A DNA stretch of 64,000 bases from Lysobacter helvus (GCF_018406645.1 NZ_AP024546.1:1674001-1738000); one strand, 5' to 3'. Shown: positions 1 through 8,476, numbered from the stretch's first letter. The notes: a model not told the origin generated them from the sequence alone. A program made the numbers and translations.

Positions 1-701
1 GCGATGGTCACTTCGGAAATGTTGCGCACCTGCGCGGTGAGGTTGGAGGCCATCTGGTTCACCGAGTCGGTGAGGTCCTTCCACACGCCCGACACGCCTT
101 TCACCTTCGCCTGGCCACCGAGGCGGCCGGCCGTACCCACTTCGATCGCCACGCGCGTCACTTCCGAGCTGAACTCGCTCATCTGCTCGAGCATGCGGTT
201 CACGATCTGCGCGGCGCGCAGGAACTCGCCCTGCAGCGGCCGGCCGTCGCTGTCGAGCGGCACGGTCTTGGTGAGGTCGCCCTTCGCCACGGCCGCCATC
301 GCTTCGGTCATCGTTTCGATCGGGCGCGCCATGTCGCGGATCAGCCCGTTGACCGAGGCTTCCATCTCGGCCCATTGCCCCTGCCGGTTGGCGGCGGGCA
401 TGCGCTGGCGCGTGCGGCCTTCGCCGCCGACCTTGCGCGCCACGCCGGCCATGTCGTTCGCCAGCCGCCGGTTCTGCGCCACGATGTCGTTGAACGCATC
501 GGCGAGCTTGCCCTCGATGCCTTCCCAGTGGACGGGAAGCTGCACGGAGAAATCGCCGTCGCGCACCTGCGTCATCGCGGCAAGCAACTGCTGCAATGGA
601 TCCAGGCCGGTCGGTTCGAGCACCGCGACCTGGCTTTCTGTGACAGGCGTCGAAGAAACGCCGCGGCGTGTGCGCCGGGCGGGCTGGCTTTCGTTGTTCA
701 C
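1..701 (-). CDS. HAMP-repeat sensor histidine kinase, N-terminal part (cut by window edge)
   Basis: Only the first ~233 residues are in the window. The protein shows repeated HAMP-like units with the cycle seen in Nik1-type (group III) hybrid kinases: phrases such as [40 protein letters not shown] and [20 protein letters not shown]. No membrane segment is visible, so it is probably a soluble or peripheral sensor; kinase and receiver domains would lie beyond base 1. I chose the GTG at 701 because GGAGA sits 7 bases upstream; ATG codons at 722 and 728 in the same frame are alternatives without a clear ribosome-binding site. The family assignment is firm, the ligand unknown. Confidence 0.85.
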   Translation of the reverse strand, partial: MNNESQPARRTRRGVSSTPVTESQVAVLEPTGLDPLQQLLAAMTQVRDGDFSVQLPVHWEGIEGKLADAFNDIVAQNRRLANDMAGVARKVGGEGRTRQRMPAANRQGQWAEMEASVNGLIRDMARPIETMTEAMAAVAKGDLTKTVPLDSDGRPLQGEFLRAAQIVNRMLEQMSEFSSEVTRVAIEVGTAGRLGGQAKVKGVSGVWKDLTDSVNQMASNLTAQVRNISEVTI

Positions 702-977
702 GGGTGGGTCTCCGTTGCCCATCCCCATGGGCAAATTGCTGGGAACGCTAGCTTCAGGAAAGTTGAATTCATGTGAGGACGGCGCACGCGCACGGTTCGT
801 CGGGCGAGGCGGCCGCCGAGGAAGACGTACTTTCGGGGATGCCGCGTTTGCCACGCGTGAGGCGGAATGCGTTTCCGGGACGCATGCGCACGCGTGTTCT
901 GGCATGCCGATTGCGTGGTTGCAGGTGCGGGATTTCCGCATTGGCAGTGCTTGCAACCAGGACCAGGAGCGCAACGC

Positions 978-1724
978 ATGAAGCATCGAGAACCATGGGG
1001 CAGGGGTGAACGGGAGCGCGGCGAAGGCCAGCGCGGGGAAGGACTGCGCGGCGCGCAGAATCCGGATACGTGGAATTCCGAACCGCAGTGGCTGCGCAAC
1101 GAACGCGAACAACGCGCGGGCCCGGATGCGGACCGCCAGGCCCAGCGCGGTGGACCGGCGCGTTACGACGACGCCTACCGCACCGATGAACGCGGCCGCG
1201 CGCCGTACGCCGGCGCACGCGATGAGCGCGACGAACGCGAACTGCGGCGACGCGCCGGCACGTGGGAAGAACACAGTCGTGGCTACGAGGCCAGCGGCTG
1301 GGACGACGATCTCGACCTCGGTGGCGGCCAGCGCTACCAGCCCTTCCACGTCGGCACCGGCATGGGCCTGGGCACGGGCTCGCCGGGTTACGGGTACGGA
1401 AGCCGCGGCGGCTGGGACCTCGGCACGCACCAGCGCGACATCGGGCGTTCGTTCCGCGGCATGGGGCCGCAGGACTACACGCGTCCGGACGAACGCATCC
1501 GCGAAGACATCCACGAGCGGCTCACCCAGAGCCACGACATCGATGCACGCAAGATCCAGGTCGACGTGAACGCAGGCAACGTCACGCTGACCGGCACGGT
1601 GATCGAGCGCCGCATGCGGTATCTCGCGGAAGACCTCGTCGAAGGCGTGACGGGCGTGGCCAACATCGACAACCAGCTGCAGGTGCAGAACGGGCTGGCG
1701 TCCAGGCCGGACGACCCGCACTGA
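978..1724 (+). CDS. BON-domain protein with long charged N-terminus
   Basis: A 248-residue protein. Residues ~1-110 are rich in Arg, Glu, Asp and Gly, ~115-165 are Gly/Tyr-rich, and ~171-236 form a BON domain ([39 protein letters not shown]). BON domains bind phospholipid or other envelope surfaces and occur in osmotic-stress proteins such as OsmY. No signal peptide is visible at the chosen ATG, which has AGGAG about 11 bases upstream; an in-frame ATG at 867 would add an Arg/Cys-rich extension without support. It stands alone between two minus-strand regulators. The low-complexity N-terminus is probably disordered; its role is unknown. Confidence 0.85.
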   Translation: MKHREPWGRGERERGEGQRGEGLRGAQNPDTWNSEPQWLRNEREQRAGPDADRQAQRGGPARYDDAYRTDERGRAPYAGARDERDERELRRRAGTWEEHSRGYEASGWDDDLDLGGGQRYQPFHVGTGMGLGTGSPGYGYGSRGGWDLGTHQRDIGRSFRGMGPQDYTRPDERIREDIHERLTQSHDIDARKIQVDVNAGNVTLTGTVIERRMRYLAEDLVEGVTGVANIDNQLQVQNGLASRPDDPH

Positions 1725-1763
1725 AGGCGTACCGCGGGCGTGGCGATCGCCGCGCCCGCGAGG

Positions 1764-3137
1764 TCAGCTGTCGTCGTCTTCGTTGGCGGCGCAGTCGCGC
1801 TCGCGTGCCAGGCGATTGCGGATGGTGCGCGCGGTGATGCCCAGCGCCGCCGCGGCGCGACGGCGGTTGTTGCCGAAGTGCTGCAGCGTCTTGCGCAGGA
1901 TGCGGCGCTCCATTTCCTCGAACGTGGTGCCGACCGCGAAAGTGATCGTGTCGGAGGATTCGCCCACCGCGCGCTGCGGCATCGGTTGGGGTGCCGGCAT
2001 GCGCACTTGTCCGTCCTCGGCGAGGATGTAGGCGCGCTGCACGGCGTTGCGCAACTCGCGCACGTTGCCGGGCCAGGGCGCGTCGCGGATCAGCGTGCGC
2101 GATTCGGGCGTGAACGCGAATTGCGTGTTGCCGCGCGCGTTGAGGTCGGCGAGGAAGGCATCGGCGAGCAGGCGTGCGTCGTCGCCGCGTTCGCGCAACG
2201 GCGCCACCGGGATCGCGAAGCCGCACAGGCGGTAATAGAGGTCTTCGCGCAGGCGGCCACTGGCGACGGCCTGGAGCGGATCGCGATTGGTGGCGGAGAC
2301 GATGCGCACTTCGACCGGGAGATCGACGTGCCCGCCGAGCCGGCGATAACAGCCGAAGTCGAGCACGCGCAGCAAGTGCGTCTGCAACGCCGGTGCCATC
2401 TCCGAGATTTCGTCGAGGAACAACGTGCCGTGCGCGGCCTGTTCGAGGAAACCGCCGTGGCGCGACACCGCGCCGGTGAAGCTGCCTTTCTCGTGGCCGA
2501 ACAACTGGCTCGCCAGAAGGTCGCCGGACACCGCGCCGCAATTCACCGCGACGAAGGGGCCCGTGCGTCCGCTCGCCGCATGGATGGCGCGCGCGATGAG
2601 TTCCTTGCCGCACCCGCTTTCGCCGTGCACGAGCACGGAGACATCGCTCGGCGCGACTTTCTCGATCATGCGGCGCGTGGCGACGAAGGCATCGGACGCG
2701 CCGACCATGTCGTGCCAGGCGCGCGCCGGGGCGGGCGGTTCCGCGCGACGGCGCGTGGCGCAGTCTTCGAAGAGTTCGCGCAGGCGGTCCGGCGCAATCG
2801 GCTTGACCAGGTAATCGACGACCGAATTGCGGAACGAATCCACCGCGGTCGCGACACTCGGGCTGCCGGTCACCACCACCGCATCGGTGCGCAGCATGTC
2901 GACGTCGCGCAGCAACGACAGGCCGCAGCCGTCGGGGAGGTCGAGGTCGACCAGCGCCATGTCGAAGTCGCGCTGCTTCACGCGGTTCACCGCTTGCGCG
3001 AGTTCGCCGGCCACCGTGATCTCGTAGCCCTGCAGGCGCGCGATCTCCGCCGCGGCGTGCACGAAGCCGACGTCGTCGTCGACGATCAGCAGCGACGGCG
3101 AGCGAAGCGGCGGCGCGGGGGTGAACTCGGAAGGCAT
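1764..3137 (-). CDS. Sigma-54-dependent response regulator (NtrC/AlgB type)
   Basis: 457 residues with the three NtrC-family domains in order. The receiver covers ~15-128 with acidic residues near 20-22 and phosphoacceptor Asp64 in ALVDLDLPDG. The AAA+ domain covers ~143-375: Walker A GESGCGKE 172-179, sigma-54 contact loop GSFTGA 218-223 (Ser replaces the usual first Ala) and Walker B LFLDE 239-243. A C-terminal Fis-type helix-turn-helix contains AAAALGITARTIRNRL. It should activate sigma-54 promoters after phosphorylation by a kinase not next to it. The open frame extends to 3341, but the extension overlaps the divergent lipoprotein gene and lacks family similarity, so I start at MPSEF. Targets cannot be told. 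Confidence 0.93.
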   Translation of the reverse strand: MPSEFTPAPPLRSPSLLIVDDDVGFVHAAAEIARLQGYEITVAGELAQAVNRVKQRDFDMALVDLDLPDGCGLSLLRDVDMLRTDAVVVTGSPSVATAVDSFRNSVVDYLVKPIAPDRLRELFEDCATRRRAEPPAPARAWHDMVGASDAFVATRRMIEKVAPSDVSVLVHGESGCGKELIARAIHAASGRTGPFVAVNCGAVSGDLLASQLFGHEKGSFTGAVSRHGGFLEQAAHGTLFLDEISEMAPALQTHLLRVLDFGCYRRLGGHVDLPVEVRIVSATNRDPLQAVASGRLREDLYYRLCGFAIPVAPLRERGDDARLLADAFLADLNARGNTQFAFTPESRTLIRDAPWPGNVRELRNAVQRAYILAEDGQVRMPAPQPMPQRAVGESSDTITFAVGTTFEEMERRILRKTLQHFGNNRRRAAAALGITARTIRNRLARERDCAANEDDDS

Positions 3138-3305
3138 TGGGGGATGGCTCTGCGGTGCGGCCACGCGGGATGTACTCCGCAGTAAGCAAAGCGGTAGTGA
3201 AGGCGGTTCATGTTTCCCGCCTGGGAAACCCATTCCGGCGATGGACGGTCGCGGCACGGCAATTGCATCGATAGGTCGGATGCATCCATCAAAGGAGGAT
3301 TTCGC

Positions 3306-3980
3306 ATGGACAGGAACCACACCGGTCTTCACATCACGCAAGCCGCGCTCGCCGTCGCCCTCGGGCTCGCACTAGGCGGCTGCAACCGCACCACGCCCGA
3401 AGACACGGGCGTCGCCGCCACCAGCACCGCGCTGCCGCCCGCCGTGGCGACACCGCCCCCGATGGAAACCACCACCGCGATGCCACCGGCCGTGACGACC
3501 ACGATGCCGCCGGCCACGACCGCGATCATGCCGCCGGCCACCACCACCGGCATGCCGCCCGCCGCGGGCGCGATGCTCACCGATGCGGACAAGGCCTTCC
3601 TGGCCGACGTCGTGCGTTCGAACGAAGAAGAGATCGCAACCACGGAGCTGGCGATGGCGCAGGGCGGCACGAAGGCGAAGGCGGTATCGCAGATGTTGAA
3701 TGCGGACCACATGGGCTTGCGTACCGAAATCGCCACGCTCGCGCCTGCGATCCCTGCGCCGCCGGGCAAGGCACCCGCGTCGTTGGCCGGCATGAAGGCC
3801 GGTGCGTTCGACGGACGCTTGTTCGCCACGTACATCGACCAGCACCAGAAGGCGATCGCCGCGTTCACGGCGGCGAGCAAGAACACCGCGCTCAGCGAAC
3901 CGGTGCGTTCGCTCGCCACGAACACGCTACCGAAACTGCAGCAGCACCTGCAGGCCGTGAAGGACGCGCAACGCACGTAA
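3306..3980 (+). CDS. DUF4142-family putative lipoprotein with Met-Pro-Pro repeats
   Basis: 224 residues, start fixed by AGGAGG 10 bases upstream. The N-terminus is a lipoprotein-type signal ending in a lipobox-like LGGC (Cys ~27). Residues ~45-95 are a low-complexity Thr/Pro/Met tract built from degenerate copies of MPPATT-like units, probably a flexible tether. Residues ~97-224 match the DUF4142 pattern (TDADKAFLADVVRSNEEEI, DHMGLRTEI, IDQHQKAIAAFT), a mostly helical, four-helix-bundle-like domain of exported proteins. Function is unknown. It is followed 47 bases later by the KGG stress protein on the same strand, so both may respond to stress. Confidence 0.85.
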   Translation: MDRNHTGLHITQAALAVALGLALGGCNRTTPEDTGVAATSTALPPAVATPPPMETTTAMPPAVTTTMPPATTAIMPPATTTGMPPAAGAMLTDADKAFLADVVRSNEEEIATTELAMAQGGTKAKAVSQMLNADHMGLRTEIATLAPAIPAPPGKAPASLAGMKAGAFDGRLFATYIDQHQKAIAAFTAASKNTALSEPVRSLATNTLPKLQQHLQAVKDAQRT

Positions 3981-4027
3981 CAACCGCAGTGGACGACCCC
4001 GTTCCAATCCCCCAAGGAGAGACACAC

Positions 4028-4345
4028 ATGGCACAGCGCAACCAGGGTGGTGGCACCAGCAATCGCGGCTTCGCTTCGATGGATCCGGCCAGGCAGCGGG
4101 CGATCGCGGCCGAAGGCGGGCGTGCGGCGCACGCGCAGGGCGTGGCGCACGAATTCGATTCCGAGGAAGCGCGCGAAGCGGGCCGCAAGGGTGGCCAGGC
4201 GCGCAGCCAGCGCAGTGCGGCCAACATGCAGGCCAGCGATCGCGACGTGCAGGGCGCCGACATCGCGCATGGCGATGGCATGGGCGGGATGCGCACGCCG
4301 TCGGGTCCGATGTCGCCGGATCGCAGCGGGCCGAACAATTCCTGA
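4028..4345 (+). CDS. KGG-repeat stress protein
   Basis: 105 residues, Gly/Ala/Arg-rich and hydrophilic. It has the KGG-motif pattern of general stress proteins such as GsiB and con-10: RGFASMDPARQRAIAAEGGR followed by a second unit ending in EAGRKGGQARS. These proteins accumulate under starvation, desiccation or osmotic stress; their biochemical role is unresolved. The ATG is preceded by AAGGAGAG, so the start is good. The C-terminus (~70-105) is Met/Asp/Gly-rich and not part of the motif. It lies between the DUF4142 lipoprotein and a convergent CorA-like gene, with a GC-rich hairpin just after the stop. Confidence 0.88.
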   Translation: MAQRNQGGGTSNRGFASMDPARQRAIAAEGGRAAHAQGVAHEFDSEEAREAGRKGGQARSQRSAANMQASDRDVQGADIAHGDGMGGMRTPSGPMSPDRSGPNNS

Positions 4346-4352
4346 GTCGAAC

Positions 4353-4379
4353 GCGGGCGGTGCTTCGTGCGCCGCCCGC
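4353..4379. terminator. GC-rich hairpin between convergent genes
   Basis: Eight-base perfect arms GCGGGCGG (4353-4360) and CCGCCCGC (4372-4379) flank an 11-base loop, in the 54-base gap between the KGG gene and the convergent CorA-like gene. There is no clear T-run on either side, so it may be a weak bidirectional terminator or only a transcript-end stabiliser. Confidence 0.4.
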
Positions 4380-4399
4380 GCTGCATCAGGGCGCGGGGA

Positions 4400-5413
4400 T
4401 CACTTCCACCAGCCGCGCCAGCGCGCGATCAGCAGCGCCACCAGCACCAGCAACGCCATCAGTCCCGCCGCGGTCCAGAAGCCTTCGCTGCCGGTGTCGA
4501 AGATGCCTGCGCGGAAGTTCATGCCCAGCATGCCGGCGATCACCGCCAGGCTGCCGAGCAGCACGGTGACGAACGTGAGCAGGCGCATCGTTTCGTTCGT
4601 GCGCTGCGACAGGCGCGTGGAGAGGAGTTCGTAACTGCCGACCACCAGGTCGCGCGCGTTCTCCACCGCATCCACCGCGCGCTCGTAGCGCAGGCTCACC
4701 GAGCGGAATTGCTTCTCGACCTTGTCGTCCTGGTCGGGCTGGAAGTCCGGGCGCGAGAACGTGTCGAAGACTTCGCGATGCGCGCTGAGCTGGCGGCGCA
4801 GGATCGACACCGCGCGGCGCAGGCGCCGCAGCGAAGGCAGGTGGGTGTAGCGCAGCGTCGGTTCGAGGATCTCGACTTCCAGGCGATCCACGCGTTCTTC
4901 GAACGCATCGACCGCGTCGAAATATGTCGTCAGCAACCGGTCGAGCAAGGCGGCGGCGAAGCTGTCGGCGCTGATCTTGCCGACGCGCGAGTCGGGGTCT
5001 TCGTTCGCGAACACATCCTCGAGGAACGCGATGCGCCTGCGATGCACGGTGACGACGACGTTCGGCCCGACGGCCAGCAGCCACGCGGCGCCGGAAAAGG
5101 TTTCGTGCGTGGCATCCCACGTCGGCGCGATGGCGCGCGCGCCGAACCAGTCGCGCTGCGTGAACCACGCGCCGTTTTGATGGTCCATCAGCGACGCGAG
5201 CGGCAGGCCTTCGATGCCGAACTGGCACAGCGCTTCGGCGATCTGCGAGGCGTCGTGCACGCGGATGTCGATCCAGGCCAGTTCGTTCTGCGAGACGCGC
5301 GCCAGGTCGAGCTCGCCGGGCTTGATCTCGCGGTCTTCGCCTTCGGCGTCGAACAGCAGGATCCGCGTCTGCGGAGATTCGGGGACGTCGGCGGGGAGCT
5401 TTTCGTGCTTCAT
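4400..5413 (-). CDS. CorA-family divalent cation transporter (ZntB-like)
   Basis: 337 residues. The long N-terminal cytosolic part (~1-265) includes the DHQNGAWF region and a helical stalk rich in Arg/Glu. Two C-terminal membrane helices follow (~272-295 and ~310-330); the first ends in the family signature GMN (IAGMLGMNF). Such pentameric channels move Mg2+, Co2+ or, for ZntB, Zn2+ across the inner membrane. Start at MKHEKL: the open frame continues upstream to 5812, but that part overlaps the divergent RES gene and has no family similarity. The metal cannot be decided from sequence. A short loop follows the GMN, whereas classic CorA has an acidic MPEL loop. Confidence 0.88.
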   Translation of the reverse strand: MKHEKLPADVPESPQTRILLFDAEGEDREIKPGELDLARVSQNELAWIDIRVHDASQIAEALCQFGIEGLPLASLMDHQNGAWFTQRDWFGARAIAPTWDATHETFSGAAWLLAVGPNVVVTVHRRRIAFLEDVFANEDPDSRVGKISADSFAAALLDRLLTTYFDAVDAFEERVDRLEVEILEPTLRYTHLPSLRRLRRAVSILRRQLSAHREVFDTFSRPDFQPDQDDKVEKQFRSVSLRYERAVDAVENARDLVVGSYELLSTRLSQRTNETMRLLTFVTVLLGSLAVIAGMLGMNFRAGIFDTGSEGFWTAAGLMALLVLVALLIARWRGWWK

Positions 5414-5567
5414 AGGCCGCTTGTAGCAGTGGGGCGTGTAGGTCCCATCAAGGCCGGCGGGTGGCGGAAAAAGTTTCCGGGTCGGTCGCGTTTTTCCGTG
5501 CACGACGGTGTTCACGCGTGCGCAACGGGCGCGGATCGACGCTCTGCCCTCAGCAGGAGCGCACCCC

Positions 5568-6164
5568 ATGGTCGACGACAAAGAAGAAGCCCGCCTCGAC
5601 GAGGCCATCGCCGAGAGCTTCCCCGCGAGCGATCCGCCTTCGCAGACCAGCCCGATCACGGCGACATCCACCCAGCCCCAGGTGCCGGCCAGCCACGCCG
5701 GGCATGCGGGGGACGAATTGCGCGTGTACCGGGTGATCGAACCGCGGCAGGCGTCGACGCCGTTTTCCGGCGCCGGCAGCGATCGCGGCGGGCGCTGGAC
5801 GTCGCCGCGCACGATGGGCGTCTACGTGTCGCTGTCGCCGGCCGCCGCGCTGCTCGAATACCTCGTGCACCTGGAGGGTGAAACGCCGGGCCAGCTGTTG
5901 CTGGCGAGCGCGTCGGTGCCGATCGATACGGTGCTGGCGCAACTGGAGTTGCCGAGCGAGTGGCGGGATCGTCCGTATCGCGACACGGTGCGGCAGATCG
6001 GCGATGCGTGGTCGCGTTCGAAGAAGTCGATGGCGCTGCGCGTGCCGAGCGCGGTGTGCGAGGGCGAGTGCAACGTGCTGCTCAACCCGGACCACGCGGA
6101 CTTCGCGAAGCTGCGGATCGACCAGTTGTGCCCGATGAAGATCGACCCGCGCCTGCGGCTGTGA
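5568..6164 (+). CDS. RES-domain protein with N-terminal SFPASDPP segment
   Basis: 198 residues. Residues ~6-30 carry a short acidic motif (DEAIAESFPASDPPSQ) that also occurs as a stand-alone tiny protein in many proteobacteria. After a Thr/Pro/Ala linker, residues ~50-190 form a RES domain: RVYRVIEPR, then GGRWTSP, then YVSLSPAAALLEYLVHLE, which hold the conserved Arg, Glu and Ser. RES toxins (Mbc, Res) degrade or phosphorolyse NAD+ and are normally paired with an Xre/DUF2384-type antitoxin encoded just upstream. No such gene is adjacent here; neighbours are CorA-like (divergent) and queD (convergent, 4-base gap). Start supported by AGGAG 8 bases upstream. Toxic activity is not certain. Confidence 0.8.
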   Translation: MVDDKEEARLDEAIAESFPASDPPSQTSPITATSTQPQVPASHAGHAGDELRVYRVIEPRQASTPFSGAGSDRGGRWTSPRTMGVYVSLSPAAALLEYLVHLEGETPGQLLLASASVPIDTVLAQLELPSEWRDRPYRDTVRQIGDAWSRSKKSMALRVPSAVCEGECNVLLNPDHADFAKLRIDQLCPMKIDPRLRL

Positions 6165-6168
6165 CGCG

Positions 6169-6522
6169 TCAGCCGCGGTAGCGGCAGCCCGAGGTGCAGG
6201 TTTCGTGCACGACCACTTCCGACAATTGCGGCAACGACGGCTTCAGGCGCTGCCAGATCCACTGCGCCAGGCGTTCGCTGGTGGGGTTGTCGAGGCCGTC
6301 GATGTCGTTGAGGTAGTGGTGGTCCAGCTGGTCGTACAGCGGGCGGAACGCGGCCTTGATGTCCGCGAAATCCATCACCCAGCCGGTGTGCTCGCCGGGT
6401 TCGCCCGACACGTGGAGCTCCACGCGGAAGGAATGCCCGTGCAGGCGCGCGCACTTGTGGCCGGGCGGCACGTTGGGCAACCGGTGCGCGGCTTCCAGGG
6501 TGAAGGTCTTGAAGATATCCAT
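6169..6522 (-). CDS. queD: 6-carboxy-5,6,7,8-tetrahydropterin synthase QueD
   Basis: 117 residues, the usual bacterial QueD length. It converts 7,8-dihydroneopterin triphosphate to 6-carboxytetrahydropterin, the first committed step toward queuosine and other 7-deazapurines. Visible features: zinc ligands His13, His28 and His30 (EAAHRLP, RLHGHSF), catalytic Cys24 in [10 protein letters not shown], the substrate-site stretch DHHYLND, and a C-terminal VHETCTSGC where the Glu binds the pterin. It is monocistronic as far as visible, convergent with the RES gene. No other queuosine gene is in the window. Confidence 0.94.
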   Translation of the reverse strand: MDIFKTFTLEAAHRLPNVPPGHKCARLHGHSFRVELHVSGEPGEHTGWVMDFADIKAAFRPLYDQLDHHYLNDIDGLDNPTSERLAQWIWQRLKPSLPQLSEVVVHETCTSGCRYRG

Positions 6523-6603
6523 GGGCGTCAGGGGCGTGGGCTGGCGATGGCTGGGGCCCCGTGCGATGCTCCCGCGCGTCGATCAACCAGCGAGGACACG
6601 GCA

Positions 6604-6720
6604 ATGAGCAAGGGCCTGGACAAGAAGAAAGAGACGAAGAAGAAACCGACGAAGACGATCAAGGAAAAGCGCGCGGAGAAGAACGAAAAGAAGGCCAACA
6701 AGGGCTTCGCGCCGACTTGA
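6604..6720 (+). CDS. Small lysine-rich protein
   Basis: A 38-residue protein, about 40% Lys, starting MSKGLDKKKETKKKP and ending KGFAPT. GAGG lies about 10 bases upstream of the ATG and a good intrinsic terminator follows the stop, so the unit has promoter-to-terminator logic even though it is very short. It resembles small basic proteins seen in Xanthomonadaceae and other proteobacteria; no function is established. The charge suggests nucleic-acid binding, which is only inference. No acidic or hydrophobic segment is present. Confidence 0.7.
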   Translation: MSKGLDKKKETKKKPTKTIKEKRAEKNEKKANKGFAPT

Positions 6721-6728
6721 TCGCTGGC

Positions 6729-6758
6729 GCCCGCGCCCAGGTTGGGGGCGGGCCTTTC
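6729..6758 (+). terminator. Intrinsic terminator after the lysine-rich gene
   Basis: Arms GCCCGCGCCC (6729-6738) and GGGGGCGGGC (6744-6753) pair at nine of ten positions around a 5-base loop and are followed by CTTTCG. It lies 8 bases after the stop and also sits downstream of the minus-strand tRNA, so it may serve both strands. Confidence 0.65.
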
Positions 6759-6771
6759 GATGTATCGGTAG

Positions 6772-6848
6772 TGGTGGCTATGGGTGGACTCGAACCACCG
6801 ACCCCAGCATTATGAGTGCTGTGCTCTAACCGGCTGAGCTACATAGCC
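6772..6848 (-). tRNA. tRNA-Met (elongator), anticodon CAT
   Basis: A full 77-base cloverleaf on the minus strand: acceptor GGCTATG/CATAGCC, D arm GCTC...GAGC, anticodon arm CAGCA-CTCATAA-TGCTG with anticodon CAT, T arm GGTGG-TTCGAGT-CCACC, discriminator A and an encoded CCA. The arrangement and the perfect first acceptor pair match elongator tRNA-Met, not initiator tRNA. tRNA-Ile2 (lysidine-modified CAT) is the main alternative and is less likely given the close similarity to the E. coli elongator sequence. Confidence 0.93.
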
Positions 6849-7001
6849 ACGCGGAGAGCCGCGAATTATTCCCGTCCGGCACCCGCGGCGTCAATGCCGC
6901 CGTCCGTGTCCGTCGACATCCCCCTCTGCACGATCGCCACGCTTGTGGCTCCGCTTGCCCCGTGGCAGAGTCGGTCGCAGTGCATTTCTGGAGTCCGCAT
7001 C

Positions 7002-7610
7002 GTGATCGATCCGGACGGTTATCGGCCCAATGTCGGGATCGTGCTCATGCACCCCGACGGCAGGGTGTTCTGGGCGCGACGCATCCATCGCGACGGTTGG
7101 CAGTTCCCGCAGGGCGGGATGAACACCGACGAGACGCCGCTGGAGGCGATGTATCGCGAGCTGCGCGAAGAGACCGGCCTGCTCCCCGAGCACGTGGCCG
7201 TCCTCGGCGTGACCCCCGGCTGGCTTCGTTATCGGTTGCCGCAGCGCGCGGTGCGCCGCAACGACCGGCTGGTCTGCATCGGGCAGAAGCAGGTCTGGTA
7301 CCTGCTGCAGTTCACGGGCGAGGAAGCCGACCTCAAGCTGGACCTCACCGAGAAGCCGGAATTCGACCTCTGGCGCTGGGTGGACTTCTGGTACCCGGTG
7401 GACCACGTGGTGAACTTCAAGCGCAGCGTCTACGCCAGCGCCCTAGGGCACCTGGCGCCGTTCGCGCGCCAGATCGCGGGCGCCGCCGCGGTGCCCCAGC
7501 CTGCCAAGGATCCGCGCCTGGAACCCGTCGCCCCCCGCAGCCGCCTGCGGCCGCGCCGGCGGACCCCGACGGTTGAACGGAGCGGGGGCTCCGAACCCGG
7601 CGCCAATTGA
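7002..7610 (+). CDS. rppH: RNA pyrophosphohydrolase RppH
   Basis: 202 residues. RppH removes pyrophosphate from 5'-triphosphorylated RNA and so triggers mRNA decay. The start [15 protein letters not shown] matches the family's conserved N-terminus; it begins with GTG at 7002, with GGAG 10 bases upstream, although the frame is open to 6816. The Nudix box is at ~38-60 ([17 protein letters not shown] followed by REETGL). Conserved KQVWYLLQF and [20 protein letters not shown] follow. The last ~40 residues are Pro/Arg-rich and longer than in E. coli (176 aa). It lies between tRNA-Met and bfd. Confidence 0.95.
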   Translation: MIDPDGYRPNVGIVLMHPDGRVFWARRIHRDGWQFPQGGMNTDETPLEAMYRELREETGLLPEHVAVLGVTPGWLRYRLPQRAVRRNDRLVCIGQKQVWYLLQFTGEEADLKLDLTEKPEFDLWRWVDFWYPVDHVVNFKRSVYASALGHLAPFARQIAGAAAVPQPAKDPRLEPVAPRSRLRPRRRTPTVERSGGSEPGAN

Positions 7611-7635
7611 CAATCATTCGCATCTGGGGACAATA
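7605..7635 (+). promoter_or_regulatory. Promoter with overlapping Fur-box-like site upstream of bfd
   Basis: TTGACA at 7607-7612 and GACAAT at 7629-7634 (16-base spacing) form a sigma-70-type promoter. Overlapping the -35 is TTGACAATCATTCGC (7607-7621), which matches the Fur half-site core GAtAATCATT in nine of ten positions. A Fur repressor bound here would block RNA polymerase. It overlaps the last codons of rppH. Function is inferred from position and from the known iron control of bfd. Confidence 0.6.
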
Positions 7636-7668
7636 GGCCACGTCTTCCGGCTCCAGGTTCGAACCCGC

Positions 7669-7872
7669 ATGTACGTGTGCATCTGCAACGGCGTCACCGA
7701 CCGCGACATCCGCCAAGCGGCGGAAGCGGGCGTGCGGACGATCACCGAACTCACGATGCGCACCGGCTGCGGCGCCACCTGCGGCACGTGCCTGGACTTC
7801 GCGTCCGAACTGCTGGCTTCCGCGCGTCCGCACGACGACGCCCGCGAACTGCCGATCCTGCAAGCGGCCTGA
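7669..7872 (+). CDS. bfd: Bacterioferritin-associated ferredoxin Bfd
   Basis: 67 residues, the normal Bfd length. Bfd is a [2Fe-2S] protein that docks on bacterioferritin and delivers electrons to release stored iron. The four cluster ligands are visible as CxC (Cys4, Cys6 in YVCICNGVTDRDI) and CxxC (Cys39, Cys42 in GCGATCGTC). The family hallmark 'cysteine pairs ~31 residues apart' is met. The Fur-like site upstream and bfr 115 bases downstream on the same strand fit an iron-storage module: bfd is expected to rise when iron is low. Confidence 0.93.
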   Translation: MYVCICNGVTDRDIRQAAEAGVRTITELTMRTGCGATCGTCLDFASELLASARPHDDARELPILQAA

Positions 7873-7987
7873 TCTTCCGCGGCCTCGGCCGCATCCCTCG
7901 TTGCCGACACCGATGCGAACGCATCGCGTTTCGTCGCGCCCGCATCGTCGGCGCTAGCATCCGCGCATTCCCGCACGGAGCACTGGC

Positions 7988-8458
7988 ATGAAGGGCGACC
8001 CCAAGGTCATCGAACATCTCAACCGGGCGCTCTTCAACGAGCTCACCGCGATCAACCAGTATTTCCTGCACAGCAAGATGCTGAAGAACTGGGGCCTGAA
8101 GGAACTGGCCGAGCACGAGTACAAGGAGTCGATCGACGAGATGAAGCATGCCGATCGCCTCGCCGATCGCATCCTCTTCCTCGAAGGCCTGCCGAACTTC
8201 CAGGCGCTCGGCAAGCTGCGCATCGGCGAGAACCCGAAGGAATTGCTGGAAGCCGACCTCGCGCTGGAACTGGAAGCGCTGCCTACCCTGCGCGAAGCCA
8301 TCGCCTACTGCGAGAGCATCCGCGACTCGGTGAGCCGCCGTCTGTTCACCGACATCCTGGATTCGGAAGAAGAGCACATCGACTGGATCGAGACGCAGCT
8401 CGACCTCATCGCGCGCCTGGGCGAGCAGAACTACCTGCTCACCAAGATCGAGGAATGA
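7988..8458 (+). CDS. bfr: Bacterioferritin Bfr
   Basis: 156 residues, standard length for this 24-mer heme-containing iron store. The diiron ferroxidase ligands Glu18, Glu51 and His54 are visible, with Glu and His of the second helix pair in DSEEEHIDW (~127-130). Met52 in DEMKHAD is the heme ligand shared between subunits. The C-terminus is the typical [12 protein letters not shown]. It follows bfd by 115 bases; no terminator is obvious in between, so partial cotranscription is possible. Confidence 0.96.
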   Translation: MKGDPKVIEHLNRALFNELTAINQYFLHSKMLKNWGLKELAEHEYKESIDEMKHADRLADRILFLEGLPNFQALGKLRIGENPKELLEADLALELEALPTLREAIAYCESIRDSVSRRLFTDILDSEEEHIDWIETQLDLIARLGEQNYLLTKIEE

Positions 8459-8476
8459 TCCCCGACGCGCGCCGGC

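Noticed and set aside
1740-3185. Long plus-strand open frame opposite the sigma-54 activator
   Set aside because: It is antisense to a protein with all NtrC-family motifs. High GC removes stop codons and makes such frames common; it has no family signature.
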